NCBI GenBank assembly: GCA_004563195.1
Contig: SFTJ01000021.1
Location: 8,663-72,662, forward strand
Length of the DNA: 64,000 nt
Direction: 5' to 3'
Origin: a bacterium
Lineage (GTDB): Bacteria > Bacteroidota > Bacteroidia > Bacteroidales > Muribaculaceae
Position numbers and translations under genes: made by a program
In this document: positions 1 to 8,808 of the stretch, one piece after another
Position numbering within the stretch: the first letter of the stretch is position 1
How the letters are laid out: the number at the start of each line of letters is the position of its first letter
The notes under the pieces: generated by a model
Told to the model about the DNA's origin: nothing
Databases searched by the model: none
What the model saw: the letters and a program-made list of their open reading frames with translations, nothing else

Positions 1-293
1 TATTCATAATTTTAGGGTTGGAAGTGCTGCATGCTTTTATTCCCCAAATCGGCACTTACACCATTGTGCTCACTTTTTCCTCTACATCGAAGGAACGCAT
101 AAAGGAAATAGTCGACCAAATTAAGCGCGACAGCGTGGAATTGTTCTCCTACGAGTTAAAGCTGCGCAGAAATGCACAAGGCGAATACTACAATGCTCAC
201 ATTGAGATAAAAGTGAAGCGCGACAACTACAATGAGGTGTTGATGAATCGTATGAGCGACTTCGACGATGTGACTATTACACGAATCGAATAA
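1..293 (+). CDS. MgtC/SapB-like protein, C-terminal fragment
   Basis: Only the last ~97 codons are present; the frame is open through the left window edge, so the TTG at 18 is not a real start. The fragment begins with a hydrophobic end of a membrane segment and continues into a soluble alpha/beta domain of about 70 residues (start YTIVLTF, end DDVTITRIE). That order, a membrane part followed by an ACT-like C-terminal domain, resembles MgtC/SapB family proteins of Bacteroidetes, which are inner-membrane proteins linked to magnesium limitation or virulence in other bacteria. The family call rests on this short tail and is tentative. It is convergent with glnN across a hairpin. Confidence 0.45.
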   Translation, partial: FIILGLEVLHAFIPQIGTYTIVLTFSSTSKERIKEIVDQIKRDSVELFSYELKLRRNAQGEYYNAHIEIKVKRDNYNEVLMNRMSDFDDVTITRIE

Positions 294-317
294 GATTACG
301 CAAATATCACAAAAGAG

Positions 318-375
318 AAGCGAGAGACCGATATTGTGGCATGCAGCTAAGCCACAAAAACCCGGTTCCTCGCTT
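318..375. terminator. hairpin between convergent genes
   Basis: AAGCGAG...ACCG at 318-330 pairs with CGGT..CTCGCTT at 363-375 (two mismatches), enclosing a second perfect stem GTGGC/GCCAC (336-340, 351-355). It lies between the MgtC-like gene and glnN, so it may end transcription from both sides; a T-rich stretch follows on the plus side. Confidence 0.6.
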
Positions 376-398
376 TTGTTATTCTTATTTCTCTGTTA

Positions 399-2588
399 TT
401 ATCGTATAAACAGCAATTCTCGATATTTAGGCAATGGCCATATTTCGTCATCTACCATCAATTCGAGTTTATCCACATGGTAGCGAATCACATCGAAAAG
501 CGGCAGCACGGTGTCGTGATAAGCAATGGCCTTTTCGCGCTCCGAATCAATGCGATTGGCCACTCTTCGAGCTTCAATCATCTCATTCACCTTGTCCTTG
601 ATAATGAGCATGTGACTCTCCATTTCGCGAATCTGCTCCATGTCGCGCGCAGCAATGCGCTCGCCTTCATCCTTAGGGAACAGGCTCTTAATCTTAAACA
701 CGTTGTCGAGCAGAATTGACTGATAGCGAGTGGCTACCGGAATAATGTGATTGATTGCCATATCGCCGAGCACACGCGCTTCTATCTGTATCTTTTTGGT
801 GTAGATTTCCCATTTCACCTCGTTGCGTGCTTGTAATTCCACCTTCGAGAATACATTGGTTTTGGCAAACATTTCCACCGCTTTGTCCTCAAGGTAAGCG
901 TCGAATATCTTAGGCACCGAAGTTTCGCAGTCAAGTCCGCGACGCGCAGCTTCTTCTTTCCACTCGTCGCTATAACCATTGCCGTCGAAGTGTATAGGCT
1001 TCGATATTTTTATGAGATGTCGCACCTCGGTAAGTATCGAATGAATGAGCGATTCGCCTGCAGCTATTCGTTTATCTACGGCTTGTTTGAAGTCGCTCAG
1101 TTGTTCTGCCACAGCGGCATTGATTGCTATCATAGCCGAAGCACAATTGGCAGAACTGCCCATTGCACGAAATTCAAATCGATTACCGGTAAATGCAAAC
1201 GGCGATGTGCGGTTGCGGTCGGTATTATCCACCAAAATCTCAGGTATCTGTGATAGATTGACATCATATTTACCTTTGTCATCGAGATTGATATCCACAT
1301 CGTCGGAGCTATTCTCGATGTCGGCGAGCACCTTGCTAAGTGCCGATCCCAAGAACATAGAGATGATGGCGGGAGGTGCTTCGTTGGCACCTAGGCGATG
1401 CGCATTGGTAGCCGACGATATTGAGGCTTTGAGCAGACCGTTATATTTATATACGGCAGCCATCACATTTGTTATAAATGTAATGAATTGCAGATTTTCG
1501 ACAGGTGTTTTACCGGGAGAAAACAGAAGCACGCCTTTATCGGTTCCGAGACTCCAATTATTGTGTTTGCCCGAACCGTTGATGCCCGCAAATGGCTTCT
1601 CGTGTAGCAACACGCGGAAATTGTGTCGACGTGCCACATCATCGATGAGCGACATCAACAGAAGGTTATGGTCGTTGGCAAGATTGGTCTCTTCGTATAT
1701 CGGAGCAAGTTCAAATTGGTTTGGAGCCACTTCATTGTGGCGGGTCTTGGCAGGAATGCCGAGTTTGTGGCACTCTATTTCAAGTTCGAGCATAAAAGCA
1801 TCCACGCGCGACGGTATGGCGCCGAAATAATGATCTTCGAGCTGCTGATTCTTGGCACTCTCATGCCCCATAAGGGTGCGACCGGTGAGCATCAAATCGG
1901 GACGAGCCGAATAAAGCGCTTCATCTACCAAAAAATACTCTTGTTCCCAACCGAGAAATGAACTGACATGCTTCACTTCGGGGTCGAAGTATTGCGCCAC
2001 GGCTGTGGCAGCCTTGTCTACAGTGTTGAGAGCGCGCAGCAAAGGTGTCTTGTAGTCGAGCGATTCGCCGGTGTAGGATATGAAAATGGTGGGAATACAC
2101 AGTGTGTTATCGAGAATAAACGCCGGCGATGAAATATCCCAAGCCGAGTAGCCTCGAGCTTCAAAAGTGTTGCGAATACCACCATTGGGGAAACTCGAAG
2201 CATCGGGTTCTTGCTGCATGAGCAGTTTACCCGAAAAATCTTCTACCACACCACCCTTGCCGTCGTATACGATAAAGGAATCGTGCTTTTCGGCAGTGCC
2301 ATCGGTGAGCGGGTGAAACCAGTGAGAATAGTGTTTTGCACCATTATCCAGAGCCCACCGCTTCATGCCTTCAGCCACGCTGTCGGCTACTTCGCGGCTA
2401 AGTGGCTGCTTGTTGTCGATGGCTTGGGTGAGGGCATCGTAAGTGCTGCGCGACAGGTAATCATACATTTTTTTACGATTAAACACTGCTTGCGCATAAT
2501 ACTCCGATGGCCGTTGTTGTGGAATTTCCACTTTCACCGGTTTGCGGTCGAAAGCTTCTTCCACTACTTTAAATCTGAAATGCGACAT
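399..2588 (-). CDS. glnN: glutamine synthetase type III
   Basis: ATP-dependent ligation of ammonia to glutamate, the main ammonium assimilation step in the cytoplasm. At 729 residues it has the length of the GSIII class, well above GSI/GSII (about 350-470). Catalytic landmarks are visible: GWEQEYF (about 213-219, metal-binding Glu), RHNEVAPNQFE (283-293) and the HEKPFAGINGSGKHNNWS loop (329-346). The GSIII-specific N-terminal block GAKHYSHWFHPLTDG lies near residues 83-97. The ATG at 2588 is followed by the usual SxFRF start. dapF ends 43 bases upstream on the same strand, so the two may be cotranscribed. No PII or ammonium transporter gene is adjacent. Confidence 0.97.
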   Translation of the reverse strand: MSHFRFKVVEEAFDRKPVKVEIPQQRPSEYYAQAVFNRKKMYDYLSRSTYDALTQAIDNKQPLSREVADSVAEGMKRWALDNGAKHYSHWFHPLTDGTAEKHDSFIVYDGKGGVVEDFSGKLLMQQEPDASSFPNGGIRNTFEARGYSAWDISSPAFILDNTLCIPTIFISYTGESLDYKTPLLRALNTVDKAATAVAQYFDPEVKHVSSFLGWEQEYFLVDEALYSARPDLMLTGRTLMGHESAKNQQLEDHYFGAIPSRVDAFMLELEIECHKLGIPAKTRHNEVAPNQFELAPIYEETNLANDHNLLLMSLIDDVARRHNFRVLLHEKPFAGINGSGKHNNWSLGTDKGVLLFSPGKTPVENLQFITFITNVMAAVYKYNGLLKASISSATNAHRLGANEAPPAIISMFLGSALSKVLADIENSSDDVDINLDDKGKYDVNLSQIPEILVDNTDRNRTSPFAFTGNRFEFRAMGSSANCASAMIAINAAVAEQLSDFKQAVDKRIAAGESLIHSILTEVRHLIKISKPIHFDGNGYSDEWKEEAARRGLDCETSVPKIFDAYLEDKAVEMFAKTNVFSKVELQARNEVKWEIYTKKIQIEARVLGDMAINHIIPVATRYQSILLDNVFKIKSLFPKDEGERIAARDMEQIREMESHMLIIKDKVNEMIEARRVANRIDSEREKAIAYHDTVLPLFDVIRYHVDKLELMVDDEIWPLPKYRELLFIR

Positions 2589-2631
2589 AATGTATTATTT
2601 TTAATAGGGATTTCGTTGTAATTATCTTTTT

Positions 2632-3468
2632 TTAAAGATACTCGCCTTCGAACACCGTCACGGCTTCTCCGGTCATCATCACATGGTCGTTCTCGGCCCA
2701 TTCTATGCTTAAATCGCCGCCTAAAAGATGTATCACGGCTTTGCGACGGGCGCGATGGGTCACTACTGCCGCCACAAGTGTAGCACAAGCTCCGGTGCCA
2801 CATGCCATAGTCTCTCCCGAACCACGCTCATACACTCGCATTCGCAATTCTTCGGGACTTATAACTTCCACAAACTCGATATTTGCTTTGGCGGGGAACA
2901 CCGGCAGATTTTGTATTTCAGATCCTATGCCTTCAATTTCGAGATTAGTCACATTATCTATAAATATCACGCCGTGAGGGTTACCCATCGACAATGCAGT
3001 AATGCGCATCTCTCCCATCGAGGTGCTGATGCTTGAGTCGACCATCTCTCCTACTGACGCAAGCGGCACGTCTTGTGGTGCAAACGATGGCTTGCCCATA
3101 TCCACGGTCACTTCCCGAACCGTTCCGTCGGGGTTGAATTTTGAGATTTGCAATATCTTTATCCCGGCAAGTGTTTCCAATGTGATGGTGGTGCGAGTGG
3201 TCAAACCTTTGTCGTAAACAAATTTTGCAATGCATCGCGACGCATTGCCACACATCTCACCTTCCGAGCCGTCGGCATTAAACATACGCATTCTGAAATC
3301 AGCTATTTCCGATGACATAATTGCAACAAGTCCATCAGAACCTACACCCTTATGACGGTCGCTCATTTTTCGAGCCAATTCGGGCAGATTGTCGGGGCAT
3401 GTGTTGGTGGCATCGATATAGATATAATCGTTGCCGGCTCCATGCATTTTAGTAAACTTGATCGACAT
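2632..3468 (-). CDS. dapF: diaminopimelate epimerase
   Basis: Interconverts LL- and meso-diaminopimelate, the last step before lysine and the source of the peptidoglycan cross-linking residue. The two catalytic cysteines are in their family motifs: Cys73 in GEMCGNASRC and Cys223 in MACGTGACAT. The N-terminal KMHGAGNDYI block is also present, and 278 residues is normal length. It starts at ATG 3468 behind a good Bacteroidetes-type promoter and is divergent from the hydrolase gene at 3637. glnN follows 43 bases downstream. In many Bacteroidales dapF neighbours an LL-DAP aminotransferase gene; none is seen here. Confidence 0.97.
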   Translation of the reverse strand: MSIKFTKMHGAGNDYIYIDATNTCPDNLPELARKMSDRHKGVGSDGLVAIMSSEIADFRMRMFNADGSEGEMCGNASRCIAKFVYDKGLTTRTTITLETLAGIKILQISKFNPDGTVREVTVDMGKPSFAPQDVPLASVGEMVDSSISTSMGEMRITALSMGNPHGVIFIDNVTNLEIEGIGSEIQNLPVFPAKANIEFVEVISPEELRMRVYERGSGETMACGTGACATLVAAVVTHRARRKAVIHLLGGDLSIEWAENDHVMMTGEAVTVFEGEYL

Positions 3469-3505
3469 TTTGTCTTACTATTGAATTTTTAGTTATTATT
3501 TTTCG

Positions 3506-3536
3506 CAAAGTTAAAACATTAAATCTTGCTATGCAA
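3506..3536 (-). promoter_or_regulatory. promoter of dapF
   Basis: On the minus strand, TAACTTTG (3506-3513) matches the -7 consensus TAnnTTTG and TTG (3534-3536) sits 20 bases upstream, the expected -33 spacing. Predicted from sequence only. Confidence 0.6.
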
Positions 3537-3598
3537 CTTATTGATTAACCAAGTGCAACGATAAACAGGCGTTTGCCTTAAACTTTAATACCTTATAG

Positions 3599-3631
3599 TT
3601 TGTAGTAAGTAATGATAATATGATAACTTTG
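3599..3631 (+). promoter_or_regulatory. promoter of alpha/beta hydrolase gene
   Basis: TTTG (3599-3602), 21 bases, then TAACTTTG (3624-3631). The ATG of the gene is only 6 bases past this -7 element, so the transcript may have almost no leader. Confidence 0.55.
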
Positions 3632-3636
3632 CATAC

Positions 3637-4572
3637 ATGAAAAAATCCACAAGAATATCGCTACTCATAGCATCGGCAATAGTTGTGACACTTGCCGTTT
3701 CGTGTGTCTGTTTCCTTAATATTGCCCTATATAACGACACCACTTTCGATGAAGATTATCAATATGCTCGATTATGCGAAAAGTATCCACATATTACACA
3801 ATGGGTTGACTCTATTCGACCGCTTATGCGCGACACTATCATAACCGATGCCTCCGGCAATCGACTATTTGCCCGATATGCGTCGGCATCTAATACGAGC
3901 AACAAAACAGCCATTATCATTCATGGATATAAATCTAACAGCATAGCTATGATGCACATCGGTTATATGTTTCATCACGATTTTGGCTACAACATACTTT
4001 TGCCCGACTTGCACAGCCATGGCAAGAGCGATGGCAGATACATTCAGATGGGTTGGCGCGACAAAGATGATGTTAGACGATGGATAGATGTGGCTATAAA
4101 CATTTTTGGCAACAACACCGATATTGTAATAACCGGAATATCGATGGGCGGAGCCACCACAATGATGACATCGGGCGAGAAATTGCCCTCTAATGTGAAA
4201 TGTTTTGTGGAAGATTGTGGCTACACCTCGGTGTGGGATGAATTTCAGAACGAATTGGCGGCAAGTTATCATCTGCCGGCTTTTCCTCTACTCTATCTCA
4301 CAAGTGCTCTGAATAAGGTGGTTAATGGCTGGAGTTTTGGCGAAGCATCGTCGCTCTATCAGGTGAGAAATTGTCGATTGCCCATGATGTTTATTCACGG
4401 CGAAAACGATACTTATGTGCCCACGTCTATGGTTTATACTCTCTACTATGAAAAAACAGAACCCAAGGAACTATATATTTCCCCGGGCTCTGTTCATGCT
4501 ATGTCGTATCACGATAATCCTCAAGAATATAGCAGGAGAGTTGGCAAGTTTGTGACGCAGTATTGCCGTTAA
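3637..4572 (+). CDS. membrane-anchored alpha/beta hydrolase
   Basis: Serine hydrolase of the alpha/beta fold. A single hydrophobic segment (about residues 7-30) after MKKSTR suggests an uncleaved anchor or signal peptide with the enzyme outside the cytoplasm. Catalytic elements can be read: IIIHGYKSN (oxyanion loop, ~93-101), Ser169 in GISMGG, Asp258 in HGENDTYVP and His287 in GSVHA. The substrate cannot be told; similar proteins are annotated as alpha/beta hydrolases or BAAT/acyl-CoA-thioester-hydrolase-like. Its TAA stop overlaps the stop of the convergent phosphoesterase gene. There is no Shine-Dalgarno sequence ahead of the ATG. Confidence 0.88.
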   Translation: MKKSTRISLLIASAIVVTLAVSCVCFLNIALYNDTTFDEDYQYARLCEKYPHITQWVDSIRPLMRDTIITDASGNRLFARYASASNTSNKTAIIIHGYKSNSIAMMHIGYMFHHDFGYNILLPDLHSHGKSDGRYIQMGWRDKDDVRRWIDVAINIFGNNTDIVITGISMGGATTMMTSGEKLPSNVKCFVEDCGYTSVWDEFQNELAASYHLPAFPLLYLTSALNKVVNGWSFGEASSLYQVRNCRLPMMFIHGENDTYVPTSMVYTLYYEKTEPKELYISPGSVHAMSYHDNPQEYSRRVGKFVTQYCR

Positions 4573-6383
4573 TCGATGTGAACCTTCCACACCACGCCTT
4601 CAATAAGCGAGGTGTATACGTCGCCGTTCTCGTCAATTTCCCATCCGTTAAACTCCGACGACCCCATCTTATATTCCCATAGTTTTTTGTGCTCTTTGGC
4701 ATCGATTGCCACCATAATGCCGCGGCGTGAACCCATATATACCAAGCCGTTATGTTCAAGCACTATGCACGGAGCATGCTCGTAGCCCAAACCGGCATCT
4801 ACCATCCACAACTCGCGGTAGTCGCTGCCTTCGGTGCTAACTGCCACCAATTCTCCGTCCATAGTCTTGGCGTAGGCAGTTTTTCCGTCTTGCGAAACAC
4901 CTAAACTTTCACGGAACTTGTGACTGTTGTTTCGCCAGATGGTTTTTCCCGTTTTGCGGTCGATAGCGGTCATATATCGGTCGGGGGCAACTATGATAAC
5001 CTTATCGGGGCACACCACAGGCACACAATTGCCCGGACCAAGCATGTTGTTATTTTTGCCGTTGTTCCAACGCCACTTTTCTTTGCCGTTTTTAATGTTC
5101 AGGCAACGCAAATATGTATCCCAAGCTCCGAAGAAAACTTCTTTGCCGTCCACTACCGGTGCTGCTTGGCAATAATTATTGATATCGGTGTATTTCCAAA
5201 GCTGTTTTGAGCCATCGGCACGCCATGCTTCAAACGATTTTCCGCCACCTTGATACAGCACGCCGTCGGCTATGATGCCATCTGCCATATATGGCGCTTC
5301 AGAGTTGTGTACTTTCACCAATGCGCCACTATCTTTATCGAGCCACAATAAGCGCTTGTCGGCTGTGGGCACTATTACATACTTTTCGGTCACAGCCGGA
5401 CGCGAAAATATGCTGGCATCGGTTTTATATTGCCATACCACTTTTCCATCCGCCTTATTCACAGCCTTTACATATCCGAGCGAATTGCCTATATATATTC
5501 TTTTATCGTCAATTCCCACGCGAGTAAATATCGATGCATCATCACGGAACACAAGGCTCACTTTGGCATTTGCAGGCAGCGGAGCTTGTTGGTAACCTTT
5601 CTTTAGATAGTTATCAATAGCATAGGCATATTTCAACTTCAAAGGTTGATCGAGCACTTTTTCGAAAAATTTTATAGAGTCGGCGGTCACATGCATTTCG
5701 GCATAACCGAAGGTCTTATCTTTCATATATAATGCTCGAGTCATAGTGCAGTCGACCTTATAATTGGCTTTATATCTCTTCCATGTGTGATAGTGACCGT
5801 TGACGTGAGTGATGGTGGGATATTTTTCTATCACAGCGAGGTAGTCCTCATAATTATCGAGGTCGCTCGAAAGTGGATAATGGCAAAAACTGATAAAGCG
5901 TTTGCCTTCGGTGATGCGTTCGCTCAAAGTCTTGTCGAGCCAAAGCAAGTCCTCTTGCTTTATGTGGCCATCGCCCATCTTCATATAGGGGCCGCAATTC
6001 ACTCCAGCCACTACCAAATCGTCGATTTCAAACACAAAACGGTCCTGCCCCCAAATGTCGTTGAAAGTCTTGCATGCACTTTGGCTCCAAGTGTCTTCAT
6101 GGTTTCCGGGCAGCACATACACCGGTTTGGTCAACTCGTCGAGAGTACGCTTCACATTTGCAAGTTCACGGTCGCTGCCCTCGTTGCTGAGGTCACCGTT
6201 CACCACCACCACATCGGCATCGCTCGCATTAATCTCTGCCACCACCGAGTGAAGGATACTGTCGTTAACATTGCCCGGCACCACATGTATGTCGGCAAGA
6301 ATAGCAAATTTCACCGTTCGGGCATTAATACTCATAGTGCCCGACATTATCACTGCAAGCACTAATAATAGAAGTCTATTCAT
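4569..6383 (-). CDS. secreted calcineurin-like phosphoesterase fused to a PQQ-type beta-propeller
   Basis: Two-domain exported protein of 604 residues. I start it at ATG 6383 (AAAGAAACC just upstream) and not at the in-frame TTG at 6416, because the ATG opens directly into a signal peptide (MNRLLLLVLAVIMSG, likely cut near SINA). Residues ~25-220 carry the metallophosphoesterase motifs: D31-I-H33, GD64, GNH95E, H168 and GH197-x-H199. From ~260 to the end are repeated WxxD/G-rich blades of PQQ/WD40-like type (for example KVVWQYKTD, KEKWRWNNG, KKLWEYKMG), which bind ligands or proteins. A phosphatase or phosphodiesterase in the periplasm is likely; the substrate is unknown. Confidence 0.88.
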   Translation of the reverse strand: MNRLLLLVLAVIMSGTMSINARTVKFAILADIHVVPGNVNDSILHSVVAEINASDADVVVVNGDLSNEGSDRELANVKRTLDELTKPVYVLPGNHEDTWSQSACKTFNDIWGQDRFVFEIDDLVVAGVNCGPYMKMGDGHIKQEDLLWLDKTLSERITEGKRFISFCHYPLSSDLDNYEDYLAVIEKYPTITHVNGHYHTWKRYKANYKVDCTMTRALYMKDKTFGYAEMHVTADSIKFFEKVLDQPLKLKYAYAIDNYLKKGYQQAPLPANAKVSLVFRDDASIFTRVGIDDKRIYIGNSLGYVKAVNKADGKVVWQYKTDASIFSRPAVTEKYVIVPTADKRLLWLDKDSGALVKVHNSEAPYMADGIIADGVLYQGGGKSFEAWRADGSKQLWKYTDINNYCQAAPVVDGKEVFFGAWDTYLRCLNIKNGKEKWRWNNGKNNNMLGPGNCVPVVCPDKVIIVAPDRYMTAIDRKTGKTIWRNNSHKFRESLGVSQDGKTAYAKTMDGELVAVSTEGSDYRELWMVDAGLGYEHAPCIVLEHNGLVYMGSRRGIMVAIDAKEHKKLWEYKMGSSEFNGWEIDENGDVYTSLIEGVVWKVHID

Positions 6384-6491
6384 GGTTTCTTTGTAAGTAG
6401 TTTTTTTATTTAACAATTACATTTATTTATATCGTAAATTTACTGCAAAATTTTTATACCCACAATTTTTAGATAGTTAAAAATAACTTAC

Positions 6492-6499
6492 TAATTTTG
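6492..6499 (+). promoter_or_regulatory. -7 element for the ABC-F gene
   Basis: TAATTTTG fits TAnnTTTG and lies 34 bases ahead of the ATG at 6534. The -33 match is weak (T-rich at about 6467-6470). Confidence 0.4.
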
Positions 6500-6533
6500 T
6501 ATCTTCAAAAAAAGCAAATCCACAATATTATAT

Positions 6534-8402
6534 ATGGTAAGTTATCTGCAAATAGAAGAATTGACAAAATCCTACGGCGACAGAGTGCTGTTTAGCGACG
6601 TGACTTTTGGCATAAACGAAGGTGACAAAGTGGGCTTGATAGCCAAAAACGGCACCGGCAAGACCACCTTGCTGCGCATTATTGCCGGCTTGGAAGACTA
6701 CGATTCCGGAAAAATCACATTTCACAACGATTTGAGAGTGGGCTATCTCGAGCAGATGCCGTCGTTCTTCTCTTCGAAGAGCGTTATCGACACTTGTCTC
6801 GAAGGTGATGACCCGGTGTCGTGCGCACTGCGCAATTATGAGCATGCCCTTCAAGGCGGCGATACCGAATTGCTCACACACGCCATTCAGGAGATGGATA
6901 ACTTCAAAGCATGGGATTATGAAGACCGTTTCAAGCAGATTCTCTCGATGCTGAAGATAACCGACATCTATCAACCCATAGAACAACTGTCGGGTGGTCA
7001 AATCAAACGAGTGGCTTTGGCAAAAATTCTGATTAGCGAACCTCAGTTGGTGATTCTCGATGAGCCTACCAATCACCTCGACATAGAGATGATAGAATGG
7101 CTCGAGGACTATCTTCGCCGCAATAAGATGGCTGTGTTTATGGTTACCCATGACCGCTATTTTCTCGATAATATTTGTAACAAAATTATCGAAATCGACA
7201 ATCAAAGCACTTATACCTACAACGGCAAATATGCCTATTACCTCGAAAAGCGAGCCGAACGCATAGAGGCACAAAATAGCGAAATTGCCAAGGCGCGAAA
7301 CCTTTATCGCACCGAGCTCGATTGGATGCGTCGCCAGCCGCAAGCACGTGCTACCAAGGCTAAATATCGCATCGACGCATTCTATGATATCAAGGATAAG
7401 GCGCATCAGCACTACGATAACAGCAAGGTTAACCTTAATGTCAAATCGTCGTATATCGGTTCGAAAATTTTCGTGGCTCACAATGTGTGCAAGGCGTTTG
7501 GCGATAAAAAGATTCTCGATGACTTTAATTATACCTTTGCACGCTACGAAAAACTCGGAATAATAGGTAACAACGGCGCCGGTAAATCATCGTTTGTGAA
7601 ATTATTGCTCAACGAATATGTGCCCGACAGTGGCTACTTCGAAATAGGCGAAACAGTGAAATTCGGCTATTACAGTCAGGAAGGCATCAAGTTTAACGAA
7701 ACCAAGCGAGTAATCGATGTTGTAAAAGAGGTGGCTGAGCATATAGTATTCGATGAAAAAACCTCTTATAGCGCCTCTCAGTTTCTCAATCTCTTCTTGT
7801 TTTCGGCCAAGGACCAACAAAAACTGATAGCAAAACTCAGTGGCGGAGAAAAGCGACGTCTACACTTGGCTTCGATACTGATGCACAAGCCCAATTTCTT
7901 GATTCTCGACGAACCTACCAACGACTTGGATATCGTAACGCTCGAAGTGCTCGAAGAATATATCACAAAATTCAACGGATGTATTATCATTATCAGCCAC
8001 GACCGTTTCTTTATGGACCGAACAGTTGATCACATATTTGTGTTCGAAGGTAACGGCGTAATCAAGGACTTCCCCGGCAATTATTCCGACTATCGCTACT
8101 GGAAGACTGAGCACGACAAGCAGATAGCCGAACAGCAACGAACCGATAGTAAACGCAACGAACCCGCTGCGCGTCAACAAAACCGTAACGGGAACCGAAT
8201 GACTTTTAAAGAGCGGAAAGAATTTGAATCGCTCACGGCTGAACTCGAAGAATTGAATAGCGAGAAAGCCAATCTCGAAGAGTTGTTCAACAGCGGCGCA
8301 GTAATAGATGATATGGCAACAAAAGCCAAACGCTACAACGATTTGAAAGAAATAATCGACGAGAAAGAATTTCGCTGGCTTGAGTTAAGCGAAAAAGAAT
8401 AA
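6534..8402 (+). CDS. ABC-F family ATPase, Uup-like
   Basis: Soluble protein with two ABC ATPase domains in one chain and no membrane segment. Such proteins act on the ribosome or in DNA/RNA metabolism. Walker A motifs are AKNGTGKTT (~38-46) and GNNGAGKSS (~344-352); signatures are LSGGQIKR (~152) and LSGGEKRR (~435); Walker B is VILDEPTNHLD and LILDEPTNDLD. The linker region around residues 240-310 is basic, and the last ~80 residues (from about 540) are a charged coiled coil, as in Uup. 622 residues suits that subfamily. It has its own promoter and ends in a hairpin. It is likely a housekeeping translation factor, not a drug exporter. Confidence 0.9.
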   Translation: MVSYLQIEELTKSYGDRVLFSDVTFGINEGDKVGLIAKNGTGKTTLLRIIAGLEDYDSGKITFHNDLRVGYLEQMPSFFSSKSVIDTCLEGDDPVSCALRNYEHALQGGDTELLTHAIQEMDNFKAWDYEDRFKQILSMLKITDIYQPIEQLSGGQIKRVALAKILISEPQLVILDEPTNHLDIEMIEWLEDYLRRNKMAVFMVTHDRYFLDNICNKIIEIDNQSTYTYNGKYAYYLEKRAERIEAQNSEIAKARNLYRTELDWMRRQPQARATKAKYRIDAFYDIKDKAHQHYDNSKVNLNVKSSYIGSKIFVAHNVCKAFGDKKILDDFNYTFARYEKLGIIGNNGAGKSSFVKLLLNEYVPDSGYFEIGETVKFGYYSQEGIKFNETKRVIDVVKEVAEHIVFDEKTSYSASQFLNLFLFSAKDQQKLIAKLSGGEKRRLHLASILMHKPNFLILDEPTNDLDIVTLEVLEEYITKFNGCIIIISHDRFFMDRTVDHIFVFEGNGVIKDFPGNYSDYRYWKTEHDKQIAEQQRTDSKRNEPAARQQNRNGNRMTFKERKEFESLTAELEELNSEKANLEELFNSGAVIDDMATKAKRYNDLKEIIDEKEFRWLELSEKE

Positions 8403-8407
8403 TAAAC

Positions 8408-8448
8408 AATCGAGGAGGCTATCCTGTAAGGGACTACCCTCCTCGATT
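8408..8448 (+). terminator. hairpin after the ABC-F gene
   Basis: AATCGAGGAGG (8408-8418) and CCTCCTCGATT (8438-8448) form a perfect 11-bp stem with a 19-base loop. The T tract is poor (TCTTGTT), so it may be a processed or bidirectional end between convergent genes. Confidence 0.6.
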
Positions 8449-8486
8449 CTTGTTGGCCTTACAATCTCCCGATGGGAGCATAGGTC

Positions 8487-8780
8487 TTAACATTCATAGT
8501 CAACACAAGCGCGCACTTCCACGTGTCCGCCTATGATGCCTGCAGCTGCCACATGAGCCGGATGCTTGGCATAGATGCCCACCTCGTCGAGTGTCGATAC
8601 CACCGCAGTAAGCACCACATCGTAGGTCTCGGCAGGATTTTGGTTTAGTCCCACTTCTATGCTCTTGAGTACATCTATCTTCGATGGCAATTCCACCAAG
8701 GCGTCTCTGAATCTCTGTGCCAACTCAAGGCGCTCGCTCGGGCTGCCTTTGAGTTTGAATGTTACTATATGCTTAACCAT
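8487..8780 (-). CDS. Dabb (stress-responsive alpha/beta barrel) domain protein
   Basis: A 97-residue protein that is one Dabb ferredoxin-like domain. It starts MVKHIVTFKLK, has the central DVVLTAVVSTLDEVGIYAKH segment, and ends HVEVRACVDYEC. Dabb proteins form dimeric barrels; plant members are stress-induced and some bacterial members are small enzymes, but most bacterial ones have no assigned role. It lies 28 bases downstream of the second ABC-F gene on the same strand and is probably cotranscribed with it. Confidence 0.9.
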   Translation of the reverse strand: MVKHIVTFKLKGSPSERLELAQRFRDALVELPSKIDVLKSIEVGLNQNPAETYDVVLTAVVSTLDEVGIYAKHPAHVAAAGIIGGHVEVRACVDYEC

Positions 8781-8808
8781 AATGATTAATTTATTAATTG
8801 TGTTCTAA

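Noticed and set aside
6528..7481. 317-codon open frame on the minus strand
   Set aside because: Antisense to the conserved ABC-F gene; no ribosome site or family features.
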